A stretch of DNA of 64,000 nucleotides from Corella eumyota (GCA_963082875.1 OY720101.1:8060001-8124000), one strand, 5' to 3'; shown: positions 43,389-55,110, counted from the first letter of the stretch. Notes: generated by a model from the letters alone, not told the origin. Numbers and translations: made by a program.

Positions 43389-45746
43389 TTAATCAAAAAC
43401 ATTTGCTAAGCTATATTTTGTTCCAGGTGGAAGCGGTTCTTCAATATTCGAAGACTTTTCCTTACTCCTGTTTGAAAAGGGTTTGGCTATTAACGGGTTT
43501 TGATTGCCTGACTGTAAACCAGGAAAATCTAAATGAGGATTCATTGACTTGAATTCTTTTTGTTTCTTTTTCTTCTTGATGCCGTTAGTTTGATGTTGTG
43601 GCATAACTTGGCTTTTGTTTACATCATCAACTTGACCAAAAGGAGTTGAAGAGGATGATGATGATGTTAAAGTTGTACCTGCATTTTTCGAATTTGAGGC
43701 AAAGTCTAGAGACTTTTTCTTTTGTTTAACTGGAAAACTTGGAAAACTTTCATCAGTAATCGAAAAAGTATTTTCATTGCCTGTATTGGTTTGAGAAGAC
43801 AGCGCAGTGAACCCGGGAGGAACTCTAACATTTTTGATTGCATTCTGTGATGGAGGTCCTGCTTCAGGTTTTGGGGTTGATTTTTTAGGGATATTTTTTT
43901 GTTTTTTGCTTTGTTTGTTATTGTTAAACCCTGGTGGGGTTAAGAGACGTTGGTTATTAGACTGCAATGTTGGAAAATCAGACGCACTGCTGTTAAATGT
44001 AGTGTTCAACACAGGTCTTTTGTTTTCATTAAATCCTGTTTTCTCAGACACCATTTGTACATTTGATTTTTGTTCTATTGTGTTGCTACTATATCCCTCC
44101 ATATGTTTATTAGCACCTCTGCCAACTAACACATTGTTAAGAGGATTCAAAGATGGAAAATCTTCCATATCTGTAGACTTTGGCTGTTGCTTTGAACTAA
44201 ACCCTGCATTTGTTTTGGGCTTTTGAAATTTAGTTTTTGTTTGGGTATTAAATCTTGCATCATTATTTGTGTGAGACCTTTGTGGTTTTGCAGTACTTTG
44301 TGATGACCAAGGCGGTACTGCTGATATATTTCCTCCACCAGAAAGTGAAGGAAACTCCTCTTCTGTCAGACCAGGTTTAGATAAACTTGGCTTTTGGTTC
44401 CAAGTTGGCATTAATGGTGCCGTACTTTGTGGTTTTAAAGCAGGTTTTGCATTTATGTTCTTTTGTTCTGCAACATTAGAAGATACTGGTTCTTGAACTT
44501 CTGGCTGGAGAGAGGGAAAATCTGTATTATGATTTATAGGAGGAACAAGAAGCGGTGGTGGTTCTACAACAACTTCCGGTTCGTTTGATGTTGAAGATTG
44601 ACCTGTTTTGTTTGCCTCTTGCTTCGATAGTTCAATTGCTTTTTTCAAATCATCATCACGTTCAAATGCATTGGACTGATTTCGATCATAAGCCCTTCTG
44701 CCTCCTCCCCTGCCTCCTCCTCTGCCCCCTCCCCTACCTCCCCCTCGGCCCCGATTACCGGACCTGTTGTCACCTCTTCTCTCTCCATCTCTATCTCTGT
44801 TTGAGGCATGTCCTCTTCCTCTGCTGCTTTCACCTAAATTTCTGTGTGATGGTTCTCTTCTTGAATATTGAAAGCCTAAGTCGATTTGTCGCTCTAGTTT
44901 TTGTTGCGATTTATTTTCAATATGCTCGGCTGCTCTGTGGGCTTTAAAATCTATTTCAGTTGCAAATACACATGTAAACTCTTCATTAATGCATTGATCG
45001 ATTTCACAAAGAAAATGTGCCTCTTTAAAGTGGATTCGAAGCTCATGGTAGTTCGGATAAAACTCGTAATTTTCAGCTCCATCACATATATGGCAATAGT
45101 AATGAACAGTTCGTAAATGGTGAAATAACTTGTCATCATCTACATAGCGAATATCACAAAATTTGCAAAGCGGGTGACCTCTGTGTGAGAAGTCATCTGT
45201 GTCTCCAACCCTTTTATGCGTTGCAAGATCCTTTCGTGTATACACTTTAAATTCGCTTGTAAAATTATTGTTGTGTTCAAGGCATATCTCGCAATAAAAT
45301 AAGGTGTGTTCTTTTCGTAAATGGTTTTGTAGTTGTTCGAATTTATCGTCTGGTGGTCGATCCTTGCAAATTGGACATTTGTGCTCCAAAATCTTTTGAA
45401 ACTTCTCAATTATGCTGCTTTCCGTGAAATACACATTAATGTCATGGTCTTTGTCCTTGATTATTTGTAAGGTGTTCAGCTTATCAAAAGTATCCTTTCG
45501 ATTGGAAAAGATCACTTTTTTTAAATCTTTCCTACACACTGGGCAGAAATTTTCATTACACAACAACCTCATCTTTGTTGAGCACTTATAGCAAATAAAG
45601 TGATCACAATGTCCGATGGCATATACATCAATGGGATGAGCACAAACCACACATGAGCCATCACTCTCGCTTTCGCTTAAGCGCTTTCTTTGTGGCCTTC
45701 TTTGGTGCTTGTTTCTTTTGTATAATTGGCTATTTGGACGTGACAT
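43389..45746 (-). CDS. ZNF598: ZNF598, E3 ubiquitin ligase of ribosome quality control (intronless)
   Basis: 785 residues if translation starts at 45746 (MSRPNSQLYKRNK). The frame is open for 70 more codons upstream, but that part lacks family similarity and an acceptor-like AAAATTAG lies just before this ATG. ZNF598/Hel2 senses collided ribosomes and ubiquitinates eS10 and uS10. A C3HC4 RING uses Cys32, 35, 47, His49, Cys52, 55, 68, 71. C2H2-type fingers follow at about 124-275 (CPICKDRPPDDKF.., CEICLEH.., CKFCDIRYV.., CHICDG..). Next are an Arg/Gly run (328-351) and a UIM-like motif DDDLKKAIELSKQE (364-377). The disordered C-terminal half carries six [DES]FP[SGT][LF] motifs. The long C-terminal helical segment I recall in the human protein (904 residues) is not visible. 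The gene has no intron over 2.3 kb. Confidence 0.95.
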   Translation of the reverse strand: MSRPNSQLYKRNKHQRRPQRKRLSESESDGSCVVCAHPIDVYAIGHCDHFICYKCSTKMRLLCNENFCPVCRKDLKKVIFSNRKDTFDKLNTLQIIKDKDHDINVYFTESSIIEKFQKILEHKCPICKDRPPDDKFEQLQNHLRKEHTLFYCEICLEHNNNFTSEFKVYTRKDLATHKRVGDTDDFSHRGHPLCKFCDIRYVDDDKLFHHLRTVHYYCHICDGAENYEFYPNYHELRIHFKEAHFLCEIDQCINEEFTCVFATEIDFKAHRAAEHIENKSQQKLERQIDLGFQYSRREPSHRNLGESSRGRGHASNRDRDGERRGDNRSGNRGRGGGRGGGRGGGRGGGRRAYDRNQSNAFERDDDLKKAIELSKQEANKTGQSSTSNEPEVVVEPPPLLVPPINHNTDFPSLQPEVQEPVSSNVAEQKNINAKPALKPQSTAPLMPTWNQKPSLSKPGLTEEEFPSLSGGGNISAVPPWSSQSTAKPQRSHTNNDARFNTQTKTKFQKPKTNAGFSSKQQPKSTDMEDFPSLNPLNNVLVGRGANKHMEGYSSNTIEQKSNVQMVSEKTGFNENKRPVLNTTFNSSASDFPTLQSNNQRLLTPPGFNNNKQSKKQKNIPKKSTPKPEAGPPSQNAIKNVRVPPGFTALSSQTNTGNENTFSITDESFPSFPVKQKKKSLDFASNSKNAGTTLTSSSSSSTPFGQVDDVNKSQVMPQHQTNGIKKKKKQKEFKSMNPHLDFPGLQSGNQNPLIAKPFSNRSKEKSSNIEEPLPPGTKYSLANVFD

Positions 45747-47020
45747 GTTAAACCTAATTTTTTTAAATGTTAGTACAATAGCTATTTGCCTATTCAATAT
45801 TTTTAAATTTTCTGTAATCAAAAATAAAATTATCAGCCCCAAGCTTCTGTAAGCGTTTTCTTTATTTAGGATGCTATATTTTACTTTACTGCCCATCCAA
45901 AATACTGTAAACCCGTTAAAAATGTAAGCCTGTATTCCTTTCTTACATGCAGACAAAAAGACTGAAAGAAGAAACTAATTTCCCTACAACGGTGAATTTA
46001 CTTTGACGTTGCGCAACGTGAACGAGCAGGTGTTATAACCTATTTACCGTTATAAGTTAACTGCACTGCTTTCTATACTTTTTAAAGTTTATTTTGATTT
46101 TATTACATGTATAAATTTTCACGTTCAAGTAAATTGTACAGTTTTTAAATATAAATAACTTTATTGCAAGACTCGGCTAACTGTGTCGTGACTCTAGACA
46201 ATAATCGGCAACCATCTCACCAGCCATCGCAGATCTAATTTTTTCAAGATCAATGCAGCGTAAGGTTAATCATGCTTTTAACTTTCTACATTTACGTTGT
46301 AGATTAGGCAAGCCAATTTATAATTTTTTTTATGTAAATAATCTTGATATTATTTTTAATTTTGTTGAATCCAATATTGTGTTTTTTCTCATAATCTTTT
46401 ATAAGAAGGTCGATATAAAAGCCCAAACTTTAACACGCATTAGGCAGTTAGGTGTTAGGATATAATATTGTTCCTTTTTACACGTGTGGGTGTTGACCAT
46501 GTTGATGTTAGGTTTTTACATTAAAAAGTTATGGTTGCAAGCAACAACATCATTAATTCATTAGGATTGCAAACAAGGGCACTTGGTACATTAATTTAAT
46601 AATTTTTTTTTATTTATAGATAGCCTAACTTAAATGGGCTAATCTTTTAATGGATTGCTTTATATATACAGTTATATTTTACAATTGTTTATACCATTTT
46701 TGTTTGTAAAAGGACAATCTAGTTAAGCATATTATTTGATCTAAATACTGTACTAAATAATGAAAATACTCTGAACTAAATATATTTTTAATATTCATTT
46801 GCTCATTTTTAAGCAATTTTTCAACATTATTTTTTAACATTATTATGTGGGTTTAGAAATTGAACATACACAAACATTTATAAATTTACATATACATCAT
46901 TTACCAAGCCTTATTATATATATATATTAGTTTAATTACTTTTATTAAAAAAAGTTTATTTAAATATTTAGAGTTGGTAAAAATAATTTCATTTATTCAA
47001 TTTAAAAATAATTTTAAAGT
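45747..47020. other. Intergenic region between divergent ZNF598 and SUCLG1
   Basis: A shared promoter region for two divergent genes. The A+T-rich part at 46850-46935 shares blocks with the dispersed repeat at 7190 and 48950. Near 46160-46270 the sequence is less A+T-rich. The 70-codon frame at 46253 is not convincing. Confidence 0.45.
46850..46935. repeat. AT-rich dispersed repeat
   Basis: GAAATTGAACATACACAAAC, then TTACATATACATCATTTACC and AAGCCTTATTATATATATA. The same blocks, in the same order, occur near 7357-7400 and 49075-49115. Confidence 0.4.
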
Positions 47021-48016
47021 ATGTTTTGTGCCGGATTAACCCGAAGTTTTTTAAGAAATGGAAAGTCTCTTGTAAGAAACGCTTCCTATGATGCAACAAG
47101 AAAAAACATGAAAATTAACAATACTACAAAAGTGATTTGCCAAGGGTTCACTGGAAAACAGGGTACATTTCATAGTAAACAAGCTATTGCCTATGGTACC
47201 AACATGGTAGGGGGAGTTTCCCCAACCAAAGCAGGCACCACTCACCTTGGATTGCCAGTATTTGCAAATGTAACAGAGGCCCGGGATAAAACAGGTGCCG
47301 ATGCTTCTGTTATTTATGTGCCACCGAGGTTTGCTGCCGATGCAATTATGGAAGCTATTGATGCAGAAATTCCACTTGTGGTGTGCATTACAGAAGGGAT
47401 TCCACAACAAGATATGGTTCGCGTAAAAACCAGACTTCGCCAACAGGATAAAACTCGACTGATTGGACCCAACTGCCCAGGAATCATTTATCCAGGAGAA
47501 TGCAAAATTGGTATTATGCCCGGTCATATACACATGCCTGGTAATATTGGTATTGTTTCAAGATCTGGAACACTGACTTATGAAGCTGTTCATCAAACCA
47601 CCAATGTTGGTTTAGGACAAACCCTGTGCGTAGGAATAGGTGGAGATCCGTTTAACGGAACCAATTTTGTTGATTGTCTGGAAGTATTTCTGGGTGATCC
47701 TCAGACGGAAGGAATTTTGCTTATTGGTGAAATTGGGGGAAGCGCTGAGGAGAATGCTGCTGCTTATCTTGCAGAACATAACACGGGGCCCAATGCGAAA
47801 CCTGTGGTGTCGTTTATTGCTGGAGTTACTGCCCCACCCGGTCGCCGAATGGGTCACGCTGGTGCTATTATTGCCGGCGGCAAAGGAGGTGCTGAGGGTA
47901 AAATTGCTGCTCTCCAAGATGCTGGTGTTGATGTCACGTTATCTCCCGCAGAGATGGGAACTAAAATGATTAAGCAATACAAGAAATATTATGGTGGCCG
48001 AAAGCAAAGCCGCTAA
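47021..48016 (+). CDS. SUCLG1: Succinate-CoA ligase alpha subunit, mitochondrial (intronless)
   Basis: One frame of 331 codons matching the family end to end. The enzyme interconverts succinyl-CoA and succinate with formation of GTP or ATP in the TCA cycle; the alpha subunit binds CoA and carries the phosphohistidine. An N-terminal targeting peptide rich in Arg and Ser ([20 protein letters not shown]) is present. The CoA-binding fold follows: [56 protein letters not shown]. Then come [43 protein letters not shown] and GEIGGSAEE. The phosphorylated His is in [16 protein letters not shown], followed by a normal end. No introns are present, unlike ULK3 which begins 270 bases downstream. No AATAAA occurs in that gap. 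Confidence 0.97.
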   Translation: MFCAGLTRSFLRNGKSLVRNASYDATRKNMKINNTTKVICQGFTGKQGTFHSKQAIAYGTNMVGGVSPTKAGTTHLGLPVFANVTEARDKTGADASVIYVPPRFAADAIMEAIDAEIPLVVCITEGIPQQDMVRVKTRLRQQDKTRLIGPNCPGIIYPGECKIGIMPGHIHMPGNIGIVSRSGTLTYEAVHQTTNVGLGQTLCVGIGGDPFNGTNFVDCLEVFLGDPQTEGILLIGEIGGSAEENAAAYLAEHNTGPNAKPVVSFIAGVTAPPGRRMGHAGAIIAGGKGGAEGKIAALQDAGVDVTLSPAEMGTKMIKQYKKYYGGRKQSR

Positions 48017-48247
48017 CTTTTAAATGGAATATTTATAAAAATTAATCTCCTTTAAACAATTGTTATTTGAATCTGAATTTAAATTTTTTATTGAAAGTTC
48101 ATACTTGTTCTTTTGTTCATAAATGTTTTTGTTCGTTTAGCAAAAAAATTTATTTGTTGTTTATGTGGGTTACAAAACAAAACTTAAAGATATAAAAACT
48201 CAAATAGAATGAAATTTTTATTATTTATGTAATGTATTTTTCTTCTT

Positions 48248-48249
48248 AG
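48248..48249 (+). promoter_or_regulatory. Candidate trans-splice acceptor upstream of ULK3
   Basis: A strong pyrimidine tract (GTATTTTTCTTCTTAG) ends in AG 36 bases before the ULK3 ATG, in the short gap after SUCLG1. It could be a spliced-leader acceptor of an operon or a cis acceptor for an unseen 5' UTR exon. Confidence 0.4.
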
Positions 48250-48285
48250 GTAAAAAAAAATTAACTTAAGTAGGCCTAATGAAAA

Positions 48286-51200
48286 ATGGCTGGTAAATCA
48301 TCCATATATTTTAATCCTCCGAAATTAAAAGAATTTGTCATCACAGAAAAACTTGGAAGTGGAACTTACGCAAACGTTTACAAAGCTTTTAAAAAGGTTT
48401 GAATTTTCGTGTCTAATTTTTTTACTTTATTTATTTATATATAAATAAAATTTTAATTGTTCTATTTTTATTAATTTTTTGATGATGTAAAAGCTATTCT
48501 ATTCTTTGTCATTAAGCAAACATTTTGATGGGATACAGCTTTTTGATTTGTTTAAAACAAGTAAAACATTGTAGCATATATAAAAAAAGCCAGTAATTTA
48601 ATTTTTTAAGGGACAAATTTTGAAAAACCATATCACTTTAAATTGTTGTTTAAATATTTTTTTAGACAAGTGAAAAAAGGGAAGTTCTTGCGATTAAATG
48701 TGTTCAAAAATCTTCCCTAAACAAAGTCTCCATCGAGAACTTACTCGTTGAGATAGAAATTTTAAAACAAATACAACATGAACATATTGTCAAATTGGTC
48801 GATTTTCAGGTAACTTTATTAAAAATGTTTTAACTAGTAACATGCTTGTAATTGGCCTAAAGCAATTTTTCTGTTTAGTCTATTACTTGACATATTTTAT
48901 AATGCAATTTATTTTTATATAAAATTAAGCTTTGGCCACTTATATAAAATTATAGGTATATACTAGTTGATCGCTGCCTTATGGGCTATATTTTAATTGT
49001 TGTAATGTGGCCCCAACTCACAACTAATATATGCTTTTGATAATATATTCATCACAAGGGGCAGTTTTTTATATTATATATGTATATGTCATTTACTGAG
49101 CTTTATTATGTATAAATTAAGCTATTTAAAAATTAGGGGTGGAATTTATTTTTTACTGCTGCAGTTTTTTTCACAAAACTGAAAAGCATATTGTGTTAAA
49201 AAAATGAACAGTGGTATGTTTAGTTATTACTAAATATGAAATTAAATTACAGTGGGATGAAACTTATATTTATCTGATCATGGAATACTGTGCAGGAGGT
49301 GATTTATCTGGTTTCATTCAAGCCAAACGAACCCTTCCCGAGTTTGTTGTAAAAAGATTTCTACAGCAAATTGGTAATGTTGTTACTTTTTACCAGTACC
49401 TGATAAAAATACAGTACCAGGCATTATTTTTATGTTTATACTTAACATTTTAATTTTGTTTATTTAAATTTAGCATCTGCATTATTTCTACTCCATGAAA
49501 ACAACATTTCCCACATGGATCTTAAACCACAAAATATTCTTCTTTCTTCCACTCACAATCCTATTTTAAAACTAGCAGGTATTAAAGTTTGCATTTAAAC
49601 TGTGAATCTTTATTAAAGTTAACTAGTTTATATTCAGTGATTAGGTAGTTTATTAAAATAAATTAGTGTAAAGGTAAAAAAAAAATGTAATATTTTTAAA
49701 ACAAATTAATAATTTGATTTGAACATAGTTGTTACTCTAAATATAATAGTTATGTGAGAAATATAACAGTAAAGTTTTAATTTTTTAAATATTTTTTAAG
49801 TTTATTTTTTTGGTTTTACTTTTCATAGATTTTGGTTTTGCTCAACACTTGGAAACTTTCGATGACAACTCGTTGAGGGGATCTCCCCTTTACATGGCCC
49901 CTGAAATGATTCTTAAACAACAATATGATTCAAATGTAAAAAGCTAAAAATTAAATATTTTATGAATAATAAAATTTTGTGGTTTTCAGCCATTTAATTT
50001 TTAATACAATTTACTGTAAAAATTCTGTAAATGTTTTGTATTGTATTTTAATTTTTTTAGATAATTATTAATATAACCTTTTATGCATAACGAGAATTAT
50101 ATAATTTATATACCTTTAATGTTTTTTAATTTTAATGCATGGTATTAAAGGTGGACTTATGGTCTATTGGAGTGATTTTATTTGAAGCTTTGTACGGTCA
50201 TGCACCTTTTGCATCTAGAACATTGGATGAATTGTTAAAAAAATTTCAAGATGAAAGACCCATTGTGGTAAGAACTTTATCAATATTTTAATGATATTTA
50301 TGGTAATTCTAATCTCCTTTTGTCTAGTGTTGTATTATTAAGTCATGTAACAGTTAGTTGCCCATTTTATGAAAACCCCTTATACCAAAAGGATATTTTG
50401 CAAAAAAAATTTTTTTTGGAAACTACGTTTTACTGACATTTGGGTTAAATTTTTTTTATAATTTAAAAGGGTATTTTATTAAGAGTCAAGGTAAGAAGGG
50501 GTTAAAAAATTACCTCACTGTTACAAAAATGGCTTTTTTGGCAGATGATTTTTAGTCACATGTGTATTCAGTAACATGGTTTTCAATGATATGACAGTAT
50601 TTTAAGTAACTTTCAATATTTTTTAGTTTCCAGTTTATCCCCATATATCTACTGAGTGTCGCAATCTACTGGGAGGATTATTGCAGCGGGACCCAAAATC
50701 TCGAATAAGTTTTTCGGAATTTTTTGCTCATCCATTTGTTGATTTAGAACATAGACCCAGCAGTGAATGTCTTCCTAAAGCAGTAATTATTTTTTTTTTA
50801 AGTTTTAAATCCTTGTGTGAATAAACTTAACTAGGGAATTTTTTTTCTACATGCTGCATTTTGAAATGGTTGCTACTAACAATGAATATTCACTTATGAT
50901 TATTTACTAATGCGCAACAAATCGCATTTTTTTTCATTTTAAAAGCCATTAAATTGGACATACACATATATTTTACTTTTTATATTTCTTGTAAAAAAAA
51001 ATCTTTTTAAATATTTGTATATTTTTTCATATACATTTATATCATCCACGCTTCAATATAATTAAATAAGTTACATTTTTTCTAATAATGTGTTTTCTGT
51101 TTAGTCAAAAATTGTGAACAAAGCGGTAGAAGAAGATCATAAACAAAATATTGTTGAAGCAATTCAGCTTTATTCTGATGCAATCCAATACTTTGTTCCA

Positions 51201-52928
51201 GCAATATATTGTAATTCCATGTTATTATTTGTTTTTTTTTAAATTCAATAAAAATAAAAATTTCAATAGGCCTATAGTTTAAAAATACAACATTTTAAAC
51301 GAATTTTTTTCTAAGTTAAGACGAAAAAGATGAAATAAAGAAAGAAGCGTTAAGACAAAAGGTAACTATAAAATGAAGAAATTTAAAATAAAATACCTCT
51401 AAGCTATTTAATTTTGTCTTATTTGATAGTTAGGGGTAATTTTGGTTGAATATTGGGTATTTGTAGATATAGTAGTTGTTATTTTTTTCTGTTATTAGGT
51501 AAATGAATATTGCTCTAGGGCTGAACAGCTTAAACGTTTATCCAAACCTAGTTATGGAAGCAGTAACATTTCAAAACAACAAATACGTAAGTTTTTCAGT
51601 TGCACGTCTTTCAGGCTAAATTTTAGTTATTTTATTTTAATGCCAATTTATTTTTTTTGTAATAGTTTACTCAAGCTACTGAATTTTTTTTATTACTATA
51701 ACTTGTACATACTGTCCACGAATTAACTTCATTATAGACTAAATATTTAAAATGCAAAAACTGTTAATAATAAAACTAATAGTGAGAATAAATTAATATA
51801 ATTTTGTTGCTCAAAAAATTTAATTTTGTATTAGTCCATTGTTTAATATAACTAAAAGCTACTGTCAGCGGTATTAAAAAAATATAGTATTTTATTGGTA
51901 CCTTATTAACTGTTTATGTATTAATTTTTTTTAGTTGACTTGTCACAAAATGATCTCACTTTGCATGCTGCAATTAAAAAGTTATTTGTTGCTAAGGATA
52001 AGGTAATTTTTAAAATTATAGCATTCTTTTTTATAAACTTAATTATATGTGTGGTGTTTAGATTTTAATAAAATATCAGTATGTGAGTTTATTAATTTTA
52101 TTTTGTATAGCTATTTTGCTTTTTTGAATGACTAAATGATAACAGAAAATTTACAGAATAAAATTTATTTAATATTATTAGCTGGTATTTTTTTCACGAT
52201 TTAAATGTCTTATTTTTATTAATAAAGGAAAATGAAGAAGAATATGATGTTGCTATGAAATTATACGAAGAAGCTCTCGAAGTTCTTATTCCTTTAATTC
52301 CAAGTATATTTTAACTCAGTTGAATAATATTAAAATATACTATTTATTACGTTTTAGTTTATTTTTTAAATCACAAACATTTTAGGTTTTTTCCTAAATT
52401 ATATTTTGATGTTCAATTTATTTATATATCAACTGCTTTCGTTTTGTTTATCAATTTTGTATAAAGAACCACTGGTTAAATTTGCGTACTATAATTGTTG
52501 TCATGACAACAAAATGTCATATATTTTAAAGTTGTTTAAAATGAGTAACAAGTTAGTTAACCTGTTTTTATTTTAGAGTTACCACCTTCTTTATTACGTG
52601 ATATGGTACATGAGCAAGTTAATATTCATTTAAAAAATGCTGAGTCACTGCGCAAGTTTATTTCTGTAAGTAGTTCTGGGCCTCGTAGATTTTTTAATTT
52701 AAAAATATAGATAAGATGCTATGGGTTATATTTTTTTTAAACGAAAGTCTAATAGGTACTTTTAAAATTCGAACTTAAATTATTTTTTCGAACTTAAACG
52801 TTATTTTTTAGATAAATAAATCTAAAAGTAAATTAAGTGAAACCAGTGATGTTGGTAAATCTGGTCATTCGTCGTCAGAACATACTTCAGGTAAATTTAT
52901 AAAAATATTTTTTGAAATGTGGCACTAA
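48286..52928 (+). CDS. ULK3: ULK3, serine/threonine kinase with MIT domains
   Basis: Fourteen exons: 48286-48396, 48666-48809, 49253-49373, 49474-49578, 49829-49935, 50151-50267, 50627-50782, 51105-51210, 51321-51361, 51499-51586, 51935-52002, 52228-52303, 52577-52665, 52812-52928. The protein is 481 residues, close to human ULK3 (472). The kinase domain shows [13 protein letters not shown] (P loop), LAIKCV (Lys), HMDLKPQN in place of HRD (human has HLD), [17 protein letters not shown] and [12 protein letters not shown]. Two MIT-like helical repeats follow ([37 protein letters not shown]). ULK3 regulates autophagy, Gli proteins in Hedgehog signalling and the ESCRT-III abscission checkpoint. 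The last exon is uncertain: a donor GTAAAT follows 52890, but reading on gives a stop after 13 codons and a family-like length. ULK3 may lie in an operon with SUCLG1. Confidence 0.92.
48950..49120. repeat. AT-rich dispersed repeat (ULK3 intron 2)
   Basis: It shares CCTTATGGGCTATA, CAACTCACAACTAATATATG and TATGTCATTTACTGAGC with 7190-7430. A weaker relative may lie at 50850-51070. No coding content. Confidence 0.4.
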
Positions 52929-53037
52929 ATTTTTTTGTAAAATTAGGACGTATTTTAAAAATTAACTTTATCACAAGATGGTGTACGTTAGCCATGTATA
53001 GTAAGTGACATCGGGCTTCCAGTTATTTGGGTTTAGT

Positions 53038-53163
53038 AGCGTGATACACCGGTCATGGTATCGTAATACGAGCCAAAAGGTTTCGGGTTTGAGTCGCACT
53101 AATGCCAAACTGTTTGCTGGCGTTTACGGATAGCTCAAATACGTCACAACAGCACACACTTTT
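53038..53163 (+). repeat. tRNA-derived SINE-like element, copy 2
   Basis: Related to 1291-1418: GTGATACACCGGTCATGGTATC, a B-box-like CGGGTTTGAGTC, CACTAATGCC, TACGGATAGCTCAAATACG and CACAACAGCACACAC, followed by a T-run then an A-run. Confidence 0.55.
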
Positions 53164-54639
53164 TTTAAAAAGATTCCAAAATCTATATACCTTAACGTGA
53201 TACAAAAAGAAACTTTTAATTACTTGTGTTCAATTTTGATCATTTCGCGAAAAATTTAAAAATTTTAAAAGTCGGTATTTAAAAAAAAATCGGCAAAAAA
53301 ACTTTTTCGATTATACAACGTATATCTTGACTCTTTTGAGCATGTGACAGGAGGTTTCGACTTACGTATTTAAAAATAGATGCTGATAGAAATATCGACC
53401 GTTTCTCACGTTAAAAATTGTAATTTTATACTCTGCTATCATGGACATTTTGAGATAACTACCAAACTTTGATAATATTTAAAAACTATTCAGCTAAACC
53501 TGTGGCAGTTTTAAATAAACTTTTTTACCATCTAATAATAGATTTTTTTTTATTATAAGTTTTCTTTTTGGGTGTTGGCATAAAATTTTCACACAAATAT
53601 AAATTAATTTTCTTCCCAAAATTCGATTTAATAACAAGGTTTTGGTGTGATACGGTAGTTTGGTTTGGTAATAGGATTATATTCATAAGGTGTTATATAA
53701 ATAAATGTCAGAAAATAAACACATTTTTTTAAAGGTGCGTAAAATATACAAATTCTAAATTTTAGTTTTTTATTTTTTAATTTAGTTTTTCAAAAAATCT
53801 TTTTTTTTAAGTGTGCCTGTTACAATGACGTCATAGACCATGTGATGACGTAACCCAGCAGTAGTGTCACCCACATACTTTTGGGGCCAGCAATATTTTG
53901 TTTAATTGTTTAACAATTCCACAAGAATGACAAATCAAAAAAATCAACAATTTTCTTTTTATTTATAGTGTTTCTATTGTCTCTTTAATTTTTCTGTCAA
54001 TTGTGCTTTTTGTCTTTTTTTTTTCACGCGCGTATTTCTAAAAAAATTATGTAACATATTTATTTTTTAACTAATTTATCTAAGATTTAAAATTAAATCA
54101 AGAAAAACATGTTTTAGCAATAAACAAAAAATAAATATTTGTAAAAGGTGACGTGCTTGCGTATTATAAAAACTCAAAAAAATCTGCAACGTTTATTTTT
54201 TAATTTTGTTTCGACTTGGGAGGCCCATCTCAGAAAATCTTTTCTGTTTTCAATTCGTTACGGATATTCAATTTAAAACTAATCGAGTACAGTCAACAAA
54301 TAGTTCGTGTTAAATTTGTTGTTGGTTTTAGCTACAAGGCTGCTGGCATTTCTTTTCAAAAAACAAACTTATTTTTAAAACTACAAGGTGAGCTTTGGAT
54401 ATTTACAACCGGTTAAAATAAGTTGTTTATGTGTATTAGAAAATCTGTTAAAAAATAGCGTTGTCAGAAGGTATGTTGTGAAAATACTTAATCCACAAAG
54501 CCTACACTTTAAATGCTAATTTTATCGAAGCCGTAACGGATTCCCAAATTGGCCTTTTTTTCTGAGGACTATTATCGTATTATTTTTCACATTGAACACT
54601 AAATTAATTCTCACAATCAAAAGTAAATTGTTTTCTCGG

Positions 54640-55110
54640 CCGCTATCAGACCACCTTCCACGCGGACGGCATTTGATCCCAGCTATTGTGTTCACCGCGT
54701 GCATGCGTAAGCCAAAGAAACCTTTGTGTGGCTAACACTAAGCCTTCCTCTGCAGCTCAAAATGCACGGATTAGCTTAGGAAAATTAGTTTCACTTTTTG
54801 GCCCTATTGTCCACGCCCCATTTGAAATCAATCGACCACGACAGCCCGGCGGTCCTTTGATCCTATCACCTCGACCTGCCTCACCGGGGGCAATCGAATC
54901 GATTGTGGGTGAACCCAGGCGCGCCACACACGGTCGATAATCTGACGGGGGGCACATAACCTGAATTAGCGCAAGTGTTTGATAGCAGTCAACCGTCTTT
55001 GAACCGTATTGGTCGGAGGCACGATCGAGTAATTGATGGCTCGGCTGTGATTGAAAGCGATGACGGAGTTGTTGATGTAGCGCAAGGCAGAGTTGTGGCA
55101 AAGTAAGAAT
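54640..55110. other. G+C- and CpG-rich island of unknown nature
   Basis: About 470 bases near half G+C with many CpG pairs, in flanks that are about 70 percent A+T. Both strands are open for long runs: plus 54686-54940 (84 codons) and minus 54757-55101 (114 codons). Neither translation resembles a family that I know. Codon-like A+T skew is absent. It may be a lost or lineage-specific exon, a regulatory island, or transferred DNA. Confidence 0.5.

Noticed and set aside
43807-44226. 139-codon plus-strand frame opposite ZNF598
   Set aside because: A shadow of the low-complexity C-terminal half of ZNF598.
45747-45956. In-frame 70-codon extension upstream of ZNF598
   Set aside because: It lacks similarity to the family, and an acceptor-like AG precedes the better ATG at 45746.
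47051-47533. 160-codon frame antisense to SUCLG1
   Set aside because: It is a mirror of the SUCLG1 coding frame, with no family content of its own.
54686-55101. Overlapping frames in the G+C-rich island as protein genes
   Set aside because: Both strands are open because stop codons are rare at high G+C; no family match supports either.
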